NCBI RefSeq assembly: GCF_002079305.1
Contig: NZ_CP015039.1
Location: 2,253,501-2,317,500, forward strand
Source: Rhodovulum sp. P5
GTDB taxonomy: Bacteria; Pseudomonadota; Alphaproteobacteria; Rhodobacterales; Rhodobacteraceae
DNA length: 64,000 bases
Direction of reading: 5' to 3'
This document shows positions 49,693-57,763 of this stretch, piece after piece. Within the stretch, counting starts at the first letter, position 1. Each line of letters begins with the position of its first letter. Position numbers and translations under genes: made by a program. The notes below the pieces were generated by a model. That model had not been told where the DNA came from. It did no database searches and worked only from the letters and a program-made list of their open reading frames with translations.

Positions 49693-50747
49693 TTGGCCCT
49701 CGGATCGAAGAACTTGTAAAGGAGGTCGGAAAACACGTTCAGCAGGACGAAGACGAGGCCAACGACCACCGTGCCGCCCAGAACCGCGTTCATGTCGGCC
49801 GACAACAGCGCCGTGGTGATGTAGCTGCCGATGCCCGGCCAAGCGAAAATGATCTCGGTCAGCACCGACCCTTCCAGAAGGCCCGCATAGGAAAGCGCGA
49901 TCACAGTGATCAGTTGCACCCGGATGTTGCGGAAGGCGTGGCCCCAGATCACCGCCCATTCGCCCAGCCCCTTGACGCGGGCGGTGGTGACATATTCGGC
50001 GCTCAACTGTTCCAGCATGAACGACCGCGTCATGCGGCTGATATAGGCCAGGCTGTAATAGCCCAATAGCGACGCGGGCAGGATGATATGGCTAAACGCA
50101 TCGCGCAGCACCGTCCAGTTCCGGTCAAGGATGCTGTCGACAAGGATCATCCCCGTCACCGGCGGCACGATATCGGCATAGAAGATCGAGACCCGCCCCG
50201 GCCCGCCAACCCAGCCGAGAATCCCGTAGAAGATCAAAAGGCCCATCAGGCCCAGCCAGAAGATCGGCATCGAGTAGCCCACCAGCGCCACGACGCGGGC
50301 GATCTGGTCGATGAGAGAGCCGCGCTTGACCGCCGCGATCACGCCCAGCGGCACACCCGCCACCACGCCGATCAACGTCCCCAGCGTGGCCAGTTCCAGC
50401 GTGGCCGGGAAGACCCGGGCGATATCTTCCGACACCGGGCGGCCGTTCAGAAGCGACATGCCGAAATCGCCATGCAGCACGTCCCAAAGGTACAGCGCGA
50501 ACTGCACGATCAGAGGCCGGTCGAGGCCCATTTCGTCATAGACCTGCTGATAGGTCTCGGGCGTGGCACGCTCGCCCACCACGGCCAGAACCGGGTCGAT
50601 GGGCATCACGCGGCCGATCACGAAGGTCACGAACAACAGACCCAGCATGGTGATCGCGATCGATCCCAGCGTAACGCCCGTCTTCGTCGCCCAAGCGGGG
50701 AAGAGCGCCGCGCGGCGCCCTTCCTGTTTCTGCTCCGTCAGGGCCAC
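49689..50747 (-). CDS. Dipeptide ABC transporter permease, DppB type
   Basis: A 352-residue permease. It shows the DppB N-terminus (SIAITMLGLLFVTFVIGRVMP), MGLDRPLIVQFALYLWDVLHGDFGMSL, the motif YSMPIFWLGLMGLLIFYG and the loop EYVTTARVKGLGEWAVIWGHAFRN. The start is GTG at 50747, directly behind the stop of the binding-protein gene, so translation is probably coupled. Confidence 0.91.
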   Translation of the reverse strand: MALTEQKQEGRRAALFPAWATKTGVTLGSIAITMLGLLFVTFVIGRVMPIDPVLAVVGERATPETYQQVYDEMGLDRPLIVQFALYLWDVLHGDFGMSLLNGRPVSEDIARVFPATLELATLGTLIGVVAGVPLGVIAAVKRGSLIDQIARVVALVGYSMPIFWLGLMGLLIFYGILGWVGGPGRVSIFYADIVPPVTGMILVDSILDRNWTVLRDAFSHIILPASLLGYYSLAYISRMTRSFMLEQLSAEYVTTARVKGLGEWAVIWGHAFRNIRVQLITVIALSYAGLLEGSVLTEIIFAWPGIGSYITTALLSADMNAVLGGTVVVGLVFVLLNVFSDLLYKFFDPRAK

Positions 50748-52343
50748 TTACTTGGTGACCTGCCAGTAGGAGGCGGCCGTGATCGCCTGACCGGTGGAGA
50801 AGTTCGTGATGTTGTCGCGCATCGCCGATTGCTCGATCTTCTGGGCAATGATGGCGAAGGGCGACGTCTCGCGGAATTCGGCCTGAATGTCGCGATACAT
50901 CTGCGCGCGCGTTTCCCGATCATTCTCGACCACGGCGGCATCGACCTGCGCGGTCAGATCGCCCGGGTTCCAGCTGTTGCGCCATGCCAGCACGCCGGTC
51001 AGCCCGGCCTCATCAGAGTTGTCGGGGTTCCACGCAAAGGTCGAGGCGTTGGTCTGCGGGTCCGGGTAATCCGGGCCCCATGCGCCGACATACAGGTCCA
51101 GTTCACGCGCGCGGTACATGCCAAGGATTTGCTTGCCGGTGCCGACCGTCAGGTTCAGCGTGATCCCGGCCTGCGCAAAGGTGTTCTGCAGGGACTGCGC
51201 GATCTCAAGACGTTCCTGCGCCTCGCGCACGCCGGCGGTCAGCGTCATCCCATCGACCCCAGCCTCGGCCAACAGCGCCTTGGCCTTTTCGACATCCAGC
51301 GAGAACGGATTCTCCTTGACCGACCCAAGATAGGTCAGCGGCAGGAAGTTCTGATGAACGGTGTACTGCCCCTTGAGGAAGCTGTTCACCATGCCTTCGT
51401 AGTCGATCAGGTACTTGATCGCCTGCCGCACCTGCGGCTTGGACAGTTCGGGATGCTTCTGGCTGACCGAGATATACATCAGCCGGCCCTTCAGTTCGTC
51501 CTGAACCTTAATGCCGTCTTCGTCCATCACGCCGGCCACGTCTTCGGGGTTCAGGTCGCGCGCGATATCGATATCGCCGCGTTCCAGCAGCAGGCGCTGG
51601 GTGGCGCTTTCCTGGATGTGGCGCACGACAACGCGGTCCAGATGCGGCGCGCCGCCATAGTAATCGGGGTTCGCGGTCAGGGTCACAGATTCATTGGGTT
51701 TCCAGCCCACCAGCTTGTACGGCCCCGACCCGGCAGAGTTGGTCTTGAGCCAGAGATTGCCCATATCGCCGTCCTGCTCGTGCTCCATCACGACCTTCTT
51801 GTCGACGATACCGCCGATGGTGGCAGTCAGACAGTTCAGCACAAAGGACGTCGCATAGGGCTTGTCCGTCGTGATGATCAGCTTGTTGCCCTCGGCCCGG
51901 ATCGTGTCTTCGACGTTGTCGGCGGTAAAGCCGAACTGGGTCAGGATGAACGACGGCGTCTTGTTCAGCAGAACCGCCCGGCGCAGCGAGAACTCCGCAT
52001 CCTCCGCCGTCACCGGGTTGCCGGAGTGGAACGTCACGCCCTCGCGCATGGTAAAGGTGATGGTCTTGCCGTCCTCGGACACTTCCCAGCTTTCGGCAAG
52101 GTCGGGCTGATAACCGGCGTCCAGATCCATCGGGTCGAAATTGACCAGCTTGTTATAGATCTGGCGGCTGACATCCGATCCCGCGAATTCAAAGGATTCC
52201 GCCGGATCCAGCGTGGTGATGTCGTCGATCCGGTTGGCGATCACCAGCATGTTGGCGGGCGTTTCGGCCCCCGCAGGGATCGCGGTGACCGCCAGGGCCA
52301 GGCCCAGCGCAGCGCCGGACATCAGCTTGGAAAGTGCATTCAT
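50748..52343 (-). CDS. Dipeptide/oligopeptide ABC transporter substrate-binding protein
   Basis: A 531-residue family 5 solute-binding protein with a signal peptide ending near PAGAETPAN. The SBP_bac_5 core has DITTLDPAESFEFAGSDVSR, YQPDLAESWEVSEDGKTITF and GSGPYKLVGWKPNESVTL. It captures peptides, or another class 5 ligand such as nickel complexes or opines, for the DppBCDF-type system. It lies 51 bases after the dipeptidase gene. A peptide ligand fits the dipeptidase context. Confidence 0.91.
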   Translation of the reverse strand: MNALSKLMSGAALGLALAVTAIPAGAETPANMLVIANRIDDITTLDPAESFEFAGSDVSRQIYNKLVNFDPMDLDAGYQPDLAESWEVSEDGKTITFTMREGVTFHSGNPVTAEDAEFSLRRAVLLNKTPSFILTQFGFTADNVEDTIRAEGNKLIITTDKPYATSFVLNCLTATIGGIVDKKVVMEHEQDGDMGNLWLKTNSAGSGPYKLVGWKPNESVTLTANPDYYGGAPHLDRVVVRHIQESATQRLLLERGDIDIARDLNPEDVAGVMDEDGIKVQDELKGRLMYISVSQKHPELSKPQVRQAIKYLIDYEGMVNSFLKGQYTVHQNFLPLTYLGSVKENPFSLDVEKAKALLAEAGVDGMTLTAGVREAQERLEIAQSLQNTFAQAGITLNLTVGTGKQILGMYRARELDLYVGAWGPDYPDPQTNASTFAWNPDNSDEAGLTGVLAWRNSWNPGDLTAQVDAAVVENDRETRAQMYRDIQAEFRETSPFAIIAQKIEQSAMRDNITNFSTGQAITAASYWQVTK

Positions 52344-52394
52344 GGTTTTCAGTCCTCTCCTGTTGTCTTTGCGTTCACGCTCCGGTGCGGGTCT

Positions 52395-53465
52395 TCATTG
52401 TCCCCAGGTCTTTTCCAGAACGCGTAACCAGTTGCCGTGGCAAATCCGTTCGATCAAGTCGTCCCCGAACCCATGATCGGCCATCGCCTGCCGCAGCACG
52501 GGCAGCCCCGCGGCCGAGCCGATGGCCGATGGGATCGTCGCGCCGTCGAAATCGGACCCAAGCCCCACGCGAGTCTCCCCAAGTTTTTCCAGCAGATGGT
52601 CAAGGTGCCGCAGCATGTCGTCAAGCCCGGTGTCCACCATTCGCCCGTCCGGACGCAGGAAGGCCGCCGCGAAGTTGAGCCCGACCATCCCGTCACTCGC
52701 CGCGATGGTTTCAAGCTGCGCATCGGTCAGGTTGCGGGCATGGGGCGTCATTGCATGGGCGTTGGAATGGGTGGCCACGATCGGCGCGTCCGAATGCTTT
52801 GCGACATCCCAGAACCCGGCCATGTTCAGATGCGAGACATCGACAAGGATGCGCAGTGCGTTGCAGCGTTTGACCAGCCGGATGCCGGCCTCGGTCAGGC
52901 CGCCGCCGGTATCGCCGTCCGATGGAAAGCGGAACGGCACCCCCTCGCCAAAGATCGTCGGTCGGCTCCACACCGGGCCAAGCGACCGCAGCCCGGCCCG
53001 GTAGAGCAGATCGAGCGCGTGCAGATCGGGGTCGATCGCCTCGGCCCCTTCGATATGCATCACCGCCGCGATCTGGCCCGACGCCATCGCGGCCCGGATA
53101 TCCGCGACGCTTCGGCAGAGCGTCAGGGCACCCAGCTCCTCCAGCCGGAAGAGGATCGCCGCCTGCCGCAGAACGGTCGAAAGCGCCTGCGCTTGCGGAA
53201 CCGGGTCCGGCAGGGGCAGATCATAGGCGGCCTGGCGCATCCCGTCGTCCTGATCGAGACCGGTATCGGAGGGCACGAAGATCGCGAAAAGTCCCCCGCC
53301 AAGCCCCCCGGCCCGCGCCTTGGGCAGATCGATATGGGTGTGAAGCCCGGTCAGGAACCGGTCCGCCACCGGCGGCCCGCCGGCGCGATCAAGCTCGAAC
53401 AGAATGTCGTTGTGGCCGTCGAAAACGGCAGGCCCGCTGCGGTTCGGCACTGAAATCCTACGCAT
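52395..53465 (-). CDS. Membrane dipeptidase (peptidase family M19)
   Basis: A 356-residue renal-dipeptidase-type zinc enzyme. Metal ligands and active-site residues are in FDGHNDIL (HxD), MHIEGAE (bridging Glu), LVDVSHL and VATHSNAHA (His ligands) and VGLGSDFDG (Asp). It hydrolyses dipeptides, often with D-residues, so it would process what the downstream dipeptide importer brings in. The start at 53465 lacks a strong ribosome site; the frame is open much further upstream to 53711 without family similarity. It is first in the dpp-type operon. Confidence 0.9.
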   Translation of the reverse strand: MRRISVPNRSGPAVFDGHNDILFELDRAGGPPVADRFLTGLHTHIDLPKARAGGLGGGLFAIFVPSDTGLDQDDGMRQAAYDLPLPDPVPQAQALSTVLRQAAILFRLEELGALTLCRSVADIRAAMASGQIAAVMHIEGAEAIDPDLHALDLLYRAGLRSLGPVWSRPTIFGEGVPFRFPSDGDTGGGLTEAGIRLVKRCNALRILVDVSHLNMAGFWDVAKHSDAPIVATHSNAHAMTPHARNLTDAQLETIAASDGMVGLNFAAAFLRPDGRMVDTGLDDMLRHLDHLLEKLGETRVGLGSDFDGATIPSAIGSAAGLPVLRQAMADHGFGDDLIERICHGNWLRVLEKTWGQ

Positions 53466-53797
53466 TGATGTGTCAGACAGGCTGACATGCAGGCGGGAGC
53501 CTAGAGCAAAAAATCCGAAGGTGAAGACACAAAGCGACGGATGCCCGCTTGGTTGCGGCCAATCTCGACATCCGCCCAAGTTCCATGCAGCCCGGGCGGG
53601 CCACACAGGTCCATAAGGGGTCACTTCTTGTGGGAAGTGGTGCCGGTGAAGAGCATTGAAGCTCAATATTATTGATGTTTCCTGCCAGTCCAAAACTGAC
53701 GAATAGTACATAAAAACTGTAACTTAAGTGTCTCAGGCTGTTTCACTCGTGCCCACGGTATACCATATGTAGAGGTGGATACTCAGGGGGACGAGAA
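53466..53797. promoter_or_regulatory. Long leader/promoter region upstream of the dipeptidase operon
   Basis: No conserved gene is seen here. On the minus strand TTGGAC (53693-53688) and TAATAT (53671-53666), 16 bases apart, make a promoter candidate. The transcript would carry a ~190-base leader with ATCCG...CGGAT followed by six T (53513-53508) before the dipeptidase start, an attenuator- or small-RNA-like arrangement. The segment 53640-53780 is AT-rich and marks the start of the accessory region. Confidence 0.4.
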
Positions 53798-53976
53798 ATT
53801 CCCGCCAAGCACAAGCTTTCGGCCGCGTTCGTGAAGAGTTCTGGCCCCGGAAAATACGCCGACGGCGCGGGGCTCTGGTTGGTGGAGCGGTCGCCCGTGG
53901 ATGGGCAATGGGTCTTGCGCGTGACCGTTCACGGCAGGCGATGGGAAATGGGACTCGGCGGCCTCGGTGCCATCAG
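53798..53976 (+). pseudogene. Tyrosine integrase, N-terminal fragment truncated by an IS3 element
   Basis: About 60 codons matching the N-terminal DUF4102/Arm-DNA-binding domain of phage/island integrases: KLSAAFVKSSGPGKYADGAG, LWLVERSPVDGQWVLRVTVH, GRRWEMGLGGLGAIS. The frame opens at an ATT at 53798, seven bases after AGGGGG, or at GTG 53831; the intended start is uncertain. It stops at the left end of the IS3 element, and the rest of the integrase is not found on the other side. It indicates a former mobile island at this site. Confidence 0.75.
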
Positions 53977-54004
53977 TGTATCGACCCAGCGGAATCTGCT
54001 CAGG

Positions 54005-54846
54005 TTAAGCCGCTATTCTGAATGCCTCTGAAGGTGTGCGCATGGCAAGCGCCTGGTGCGGGCGCCGGTGATTGTAGAACTGGATCCAGTCGCCGATCGC
54101 GCGGCTGGCATGCGCGAGGCTTTCGAAACGCTGCCGATGCACGCACTGCTCCTTCAGGGATCGGATCAGCCTTTCCATCATGCCGTTCTGCTGTGGGCAG
54201 TGTGGCGTGATGAACTCCTGTCGCAGGCCATAGCTTCGAACGAGCGCCGTGTATTTTCGCGAGGTGAAGACCAGGCCGTTGTCGCTCCGCAGAAGGAACG
54301 GGACTTCGACACGGCCAAGCGTGCCGAACCGGGCGATCAGGGCATGCTCAAGGGCGGAGGCCGCTGTCGTGGCTTTGCCGGAACGGGAAAGATGCCAGCC
54401 GAGGAGCTCGCGCGTATGGCAATCCATCACCAGGGCCAACGTGGCCCAGCCGTCCTTGCCGGCCCAGACACGGGCCATGTCCGTAGACCAGCGCTCGTTC
54501 GGCGCGGTCGCAACCAGGGAAGGGCCTCGATCCTTGGTCGGGCGCCGACAGGACGTTTCCGAACCTGCCAACCCTTGATCTGAAAGACCCGCTGCACCGT
54601 GTTCTTGTTGAAACCGAGAAGCCAGGCCACTGTCCGATACCCGAACGACGGGTTCTCCTCGATCATCGCCTTGATCGGCTCTGCGAAACGGGGATCGATC
54701 CGCGGGGCCGACTTCACCGGCTTGTAGTAGACCGTCCGGCGCGGCACACCGAACCACGCACAGAGCTTGGTCAGCGGCACGGCAATCCCGTCAGCAAGCA
54801 GGCCCTCATGAAGCGTCCGGATCAATTGTCGTCCTCCGTTCGGCAT
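54005..54846 (-). pseudogene. IS3-family transposase OrfB, frameshifted
   Basis: The N-terminal half (KLCAWFGVPRRTVYYKPVKS, ENPSFGYRTVAWLLGFNKNT) is in one frame and the DDE integrase core in another (NERWSTDMARVWAGKDGWAT, LLRSDNGLVFTSR, FITPHCPQQNGMMERLIRSL, FYNHRRPHQAL). The shift lies near 54515-54530 where one base appears lost (LPS-LVATAPNERW when repaired). The catalytic acidic residues themselves are present. A programmed shift is not known at this place, so this copy is probably dead unless the base is a sequencing error. Confidence 0.88.
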
Positions 54847-54869
54847 TGGCCTCGAACCGGTGGCGGCTC

Positions 54870-55217
54870 AATGCCTCACCATGAGGGCCTGGAACTTTTT
54901 TCGAGCACGCAGTTCCAGCATCGCCTCGCCATAGGCTTGCCTCACAGATCGCGGAGCTGCTTCTCGTATTCCTGGCGCACATCGAGCGGATTGGCACGCA
55001 GCGCATTCTCCATCCCCTTGCGGGCATCGTCCACCCAGTACTCGATCTCGGAGGGGGCCAGATCATAGGTCCGGCTGGCCTCCGCTACCGTCGTCTTCCC
55101 CTGAATGATCTCGATGACCAGTGCAGATTTACGCTTCGCCGTCCAGCGCTTGATGTTGTCGTCCAATTGTCCACTCGTCGCTACGTTTTCCTCCTTGTAG
55201 CATGAGCAGGATTTCAC
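54870..55217 (-). pseudogene. IS3-family transposase OrfA, frameshifted
   Basis: The helix-turn-helix subunit of the IS: LDDNIKRWTAKRKSALVIEI, IQGKTTVAEASRTYDLAPSE, YWVDDARKGMENALRANPLD. The intact frame ends at 54942; a shifted frame continues QAYGEAMLELRARKKFQALM, the usual C-terminus, ending near 54874. An AAAAAAG run (programmed -1 site of IS3 elements) is present in that continuation. The extra shift near 54945 is therefore a defect. Confidence 0.8.
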
Positions 55218-55229
55218 TGGGTCGGTACA

Positions 55230-55347
55230 ATCCCTTTATATGGCTCCTTCCCGGTCAAAAAGTCCGGAACGGTAGCCCGCTGCAGATCGCCTCGCAGCAA
55301 CGCACACGGGGGTGGGCGGATGGCCCGGAATCCCGGGGCGGGTCACC
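55230..55347. other. Short non-coding stretch with strong hairpin next to the array end
   Basis: Between the IS3 right end and the outermost CRISPR repeat there is no gene. At 55330-55354 ATCCCGGGG and CCCCGGAAT form a 9-bp stem with a 7-base loop whose right arm runs into the position where the 5' part of the terminal repeat should be. Confidence 0.6.
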
Positions 55348-55445
55348 CCGGAATGGGCACCTCGAATTCTGAACAGCTAAACTTGCATCGCAGCGGTGGC
55401 GTCTTTCGTGCCAGTTGCGGCTGGACCTCGAATTCTGAACAGCTA
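55348..55445 (+). CRISPR. Leader- or trailer-end remnant of the CRISPR array, cut off by IS630
   Basis: A degenerate repeat (only its last 25 bases, 55359-55383, match the consensus; the first 11 are replaced), a 30-base spacer (55384-55413) and the first 32 bases of a perfect repeat (55414-55445), which stops at AACAGCTA. The missing last four bases AACT are found at 57844-57847 on the far side of the IS. It belongs to the same array as 57844-63381. Confidence 0.93.
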
Positions 55446-55458
55446 GAGCATCGTCCAT

Positions 55459-55615
55459 TTAATCTGCAACATATCCTGCAGCCTTGAAGAGGTTTCGGCA
55501 CTGGTCTGGTGGGAAGAGGTCGCAGGTTTGGGCAACGGATTGGAAGAGCGCGTCGAAAGTTCGGGCCTTGAGCCGTCGCAGGTGTGCCTTGAGCTTCGAG
55601 TATGCCATTTCGATT
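55459..55615 (-). pseudogene. IS630 transposase, C-terminal piece beyond the IS110 insertion
   Basis: The C-terminal part of the transposase, IEMAYSKLKAHLRRLKARTF and DLFPPDQCRNLFKAAGYVAD, ending at 55459. Its first residues IE supply the last catalytic Glu of the DDE triad. Removing the IS110 joins it to PPYSPDLNP of the other piece in frame. Confidence 0.92.
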
Positions 55616-56962
55616 GATGGTGTGGATGGCTCCTGCTCCCGGCGTCGCGATGCGCCATGATGGGGTGTCATTGTCCCAACTTGAGGAGCCATCCATGTTC
55701 GAAGTTAACACAGCCGGCATCGATCTCGCCAAGAATGTCATCCAGGTCCATGGCGTCGATAACGACGGGAAGGTCGTAGTGCGGCGCCAACTCCGGCGGA
55801 GCCAATTTCTGGCATTCTTCGAGGGCCGCCAAGGCTGCCTGATCGGCATGGAGGCCTGTTCCGGGGCCCATCACTGGGGGCGACAGTTGCAAGAGATGGG
55901 CCACGAAGTGCGGCTGATGCCGCCGTCCTACGTGAAGCCCTACGTCAAGCGCAACAAGACGGATGCGGCCGATGCCGAGGCGATCTGCGAGGCGGTGACG
56001 CGCCCGTCGATGCGGTTCGTTCCCGTGAAGAGCGAGGCGGACTCCGCGGCGCTCGTGCTGCACCGGGCGCGGGATTTCCTGGTCGGGCAAGTTACTCAGG
56101 TGGGCAACGCGATCCGCGCCCACATGGCAGAGTTCGGGATCGTAACAGCAAAAGGATCGAAGCGCGTCGCGAGCCTGGGAGAGGAACTGGTCAAAGTGCC
56201 CGAGCCCGCGCGCCTTCCGCTTCAGGCGCTGTTCGATCAGCTGGCGGAAACGCAAGAACGGATCGACCGGCTGACTGACGAGATCGAGGAGGTGCACCGG
56301 CAGAACGAGGTGAGCCTACGGTTGGCATCGATCCCTGGCGTGGGCGTGCTGACAGCAACGGCGATCGCCGCAACGACGCCCGATGTCAGCAATTTTGGCT
56401 CCGCACGGGACTACGCCGCCTGGCTCGGCCTGACGCCGAAGCAGCATTCGACAGGCGGAAAGCCCCGAAGCGGCGGTATCTCGAAGATGGGCAACCGTTA
56501 CATTCGACGGCTGCTGTACCTGGGCGCTATGGCGCAAATCATGGTTCGCCGCAGGCTCCGAAACCCTGGGACGGACTGGCTGTCGCGGAAGCTGGCGACA
56601 AAGGAAACCAGGGTCGTCGCGATCGCGCTGGCGAACCGCATGGCGCGGACGATCTACGCGCTTCTGCGCGATGGAACGAGCTACAGGCCGCGGCTCGGGG
56701 CGATGCCCGGCTGAGACCGGTCTGACGGAATGGTAAGGCGCAACGTGAGGTGATGGCGAACTGACGGAAACGGCGAACAGGAACACCCCGATGAATCCGA
56801 AGCGCCGTAGAGCGCGTTCGATTGAGTGGGAGCCTTCAGCCGACGCGGAAATTCATCATGGCGCGCAGCAAATTTGCTGCAACGGGACGCCGAATACATG
56901 GCCGCAGCCGACCAGCCGCCGGAAGCTCACAAACCCCTTGCCATGCAGGAGCCATCCATACA
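55616..56962 (+). mobile_element. IS110-family (IS1111-like) element nested in IS630
   Basis: The ends are fixed by restoring the interrupted IS630 reading frame exactly. Subterminal inverted repeats TGGATGGCTCCTG (55623-55635) and CAGGAGCCATCCA (56946-56958) mark an IS1111-type member. There is no target duplication, as expected for IS110. The long non-coding flank after the transposase (56715-56962) is typical and may encode the guide-type RNA known from IS110 elements. Confidence 0.9.
55695..56714 (+). CDS. IS110-family transposase (DEDD recombinase)
   Basis: A 339-residue transposase, apparently intact. The N-terminal DEDD RuvC-like domain has AGIDLAKNVIQVHGVD, GMEACSGAHHWGRQL and NKTDAADAEAICEAV; the C-terminal transposase_20 domain has LASIPGVGVLTATAIAATTP and the serine-containing KPRSGGISKMGNRYIRRLL. 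The ATG at 55695 follows TGAGGAGCC; an upstream in-frame start at 55602 lies partly outside the element. It is likely active, or was recently. Confidence 0.95.
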   Translation: MFEVNTAGIDLAKNVIQVHGVDNDGKVVVRRQLRRSQFLAFFEGRQGCLIGMEACSGAHHWGRQLQEMGHEVRLMPPSYVKPYVKRNKTDAADAEAICEAVTRPSMRFVPVKSEADSAALVLHRARDFLVGQVTQVGNAIRAHMAEFGIVTAKGSKRVASLGEELVKVPEPARLPLQALFDQLAETQERIDRLTDEIEEVHRQNEVSLRLASIPGVGVLTATAIAATTPDVSNFGSARDYAAWLGLTPKQHSTGGKPRSGGISKMGNRYIRRLLYLGAMAQIMVRRRLRNPGTDWLSRKLATKETRVVAIALANRMARTIYALLRDGTSYRPRLGAMPG

Positions 56963-57435
56963 GGGTTCAGGTCGGGCGAGTACGGCGGCAGGAATAGCAG
57001 CCAACTGCCTTGCGACTTCAGGATCTCCTGCACGTGAGCCGATTTGTGCGACGACAGGTTGTCGGCGATCACCACATCGCCCGGCTGCAAGGTCGGGGCC
57101 AGTTGGGTCTCGATGTAGATATCGAACGCGGCCCGGTTCATGGGTCCATCCAGCACCCAGGGCGCGCTGAGTTCGTCGATCCGCAGACCTGCGATGAAGG
57201 TTTGCGCGCGCCAATGGCCGAAGGGAGCATCCGCTTCCAGTCGGGTGCCGCGGGCGGACCTGCCCCGCAGCCGTGTCATCTTGGTCGTGACGGCTGTTTC
57301 ATCGATGAAGACCAGCCGATGCGGCTCAGACCGCATCCTCGGCATCCGGCGGTGCTGCCACTCGTATCTGGCGGCGCGCACCCGCTTGCGCAGCCGCTCC
57401 GTCGCGATCAGCGATTTTTTTATATGTGAACCCAA
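56963..57435 (-). pseudogene. IS630 transposase OrfB (DDE domain), truncated by IS110
   Basis: The DDE domain with RLVFIDETAVTTKMTRLRGR (first Asp), DVVIADNLSSHKSAHVQEIL (second Asp) and LLFLPPYSPDLNP, where IS110 cuts before the final Glu. In the present sequence the frame runs on into IS110 DNA until 56836. OrfA and OrfB overlap around an A-run, where a programmed frameshift would normally join them. Confidence 0.92.
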
Positions 57436-57763
57436 GGCGATGGATCAGATGGCGCGATAGCATCGCCGGAGTGGCGGTGAGGTCGTGTTCCAGCTTCAAC
57501 GCCTCGGCCAGCTCAGGCATAGAGATGTCCGGCTCGGCTTCAACGCGCGATTTGAGCCAGTCCGAGACCCTGTCGAGCTTGCTACCGCGCGGGCGCCCCT
57601 GGGGCGCGGCCTTCACCCCTCCCGTTCGCCTCTTGCGTTGCATGATCCGCACAGCGCTTGCTGCTGATATCCGCAAACGCCGCCCAGCTTCATGGCAAGA
57701 AAGGCCGTCATCAACCAGAGCCACAACACGCTCACGAATGTCCAGTGATAGCGATTTGCCCAT
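57326..57763 (-). CDS. IS630 transposase OrfA (helix-turn-helix subunit)
   Basis: The DNA-binding half of a two-frame IS630 transposase: GKSLSLDIRERVVALVDDGL, SCHEAGRRLRISAASAVRIM, then a winged-helix part ending TYKK at a run of seven A on the minus strand, the probable slippage site into OrfB. The start is the ATG at 57763. The gene itself is whole but its partner is broken. Confidence 0.9.
   Translation of the reverse strand: MGKSLSLDIRERVVALVDDGLSCHEAGRRLRISAASAVRIMQRKRRTGGVKAAPQGRPRGSKLDRVSDWLKSRVEAEPDISMPELAEALKLEHDLTATPAMLSRHLIHRLGFTYKKIADRDGAAAQAGARRQIRVAAPPDAEDAV

Larger units (their letters stand above)
53977..55229 (-). mobile_element. IS3-family insertion sequence, decayed
   Basis: A ~1.25-kb element bounded by imperfect terminal inverted repeats: TGTATCGACCCAGCGGAATC at the left and, on the other strand at the right, TGTACCGACCCAGTGAAATC. 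It contains orfA and orfB on the minus strand. The flanking bases (ATCAG left, ATCCC right) show no obvious target duplication, so one side may have been lost by deletion. Confidence 0.85.

Noticed and set aside
50088..52427. A 779-codon plus-strand frame opposite the dipeptide-transporter genes
   Set aside because: Antisense to conserved dppA/dppB-type genes, with no domain features.
53404..53711. N-terminal extension of the dipeptidase to 53711
   Set aside because: The extra 82 residues have no M19 similarity and include leader/promoter-like DNA; the conserved protein begins near 53465.
55443..55849. Frames beginning inside IS110 and running through the CRISPR remnant
   Set aside because: They are chance extensions across element borders; only the IS630 C-terminal piece (55459-55615) is real.
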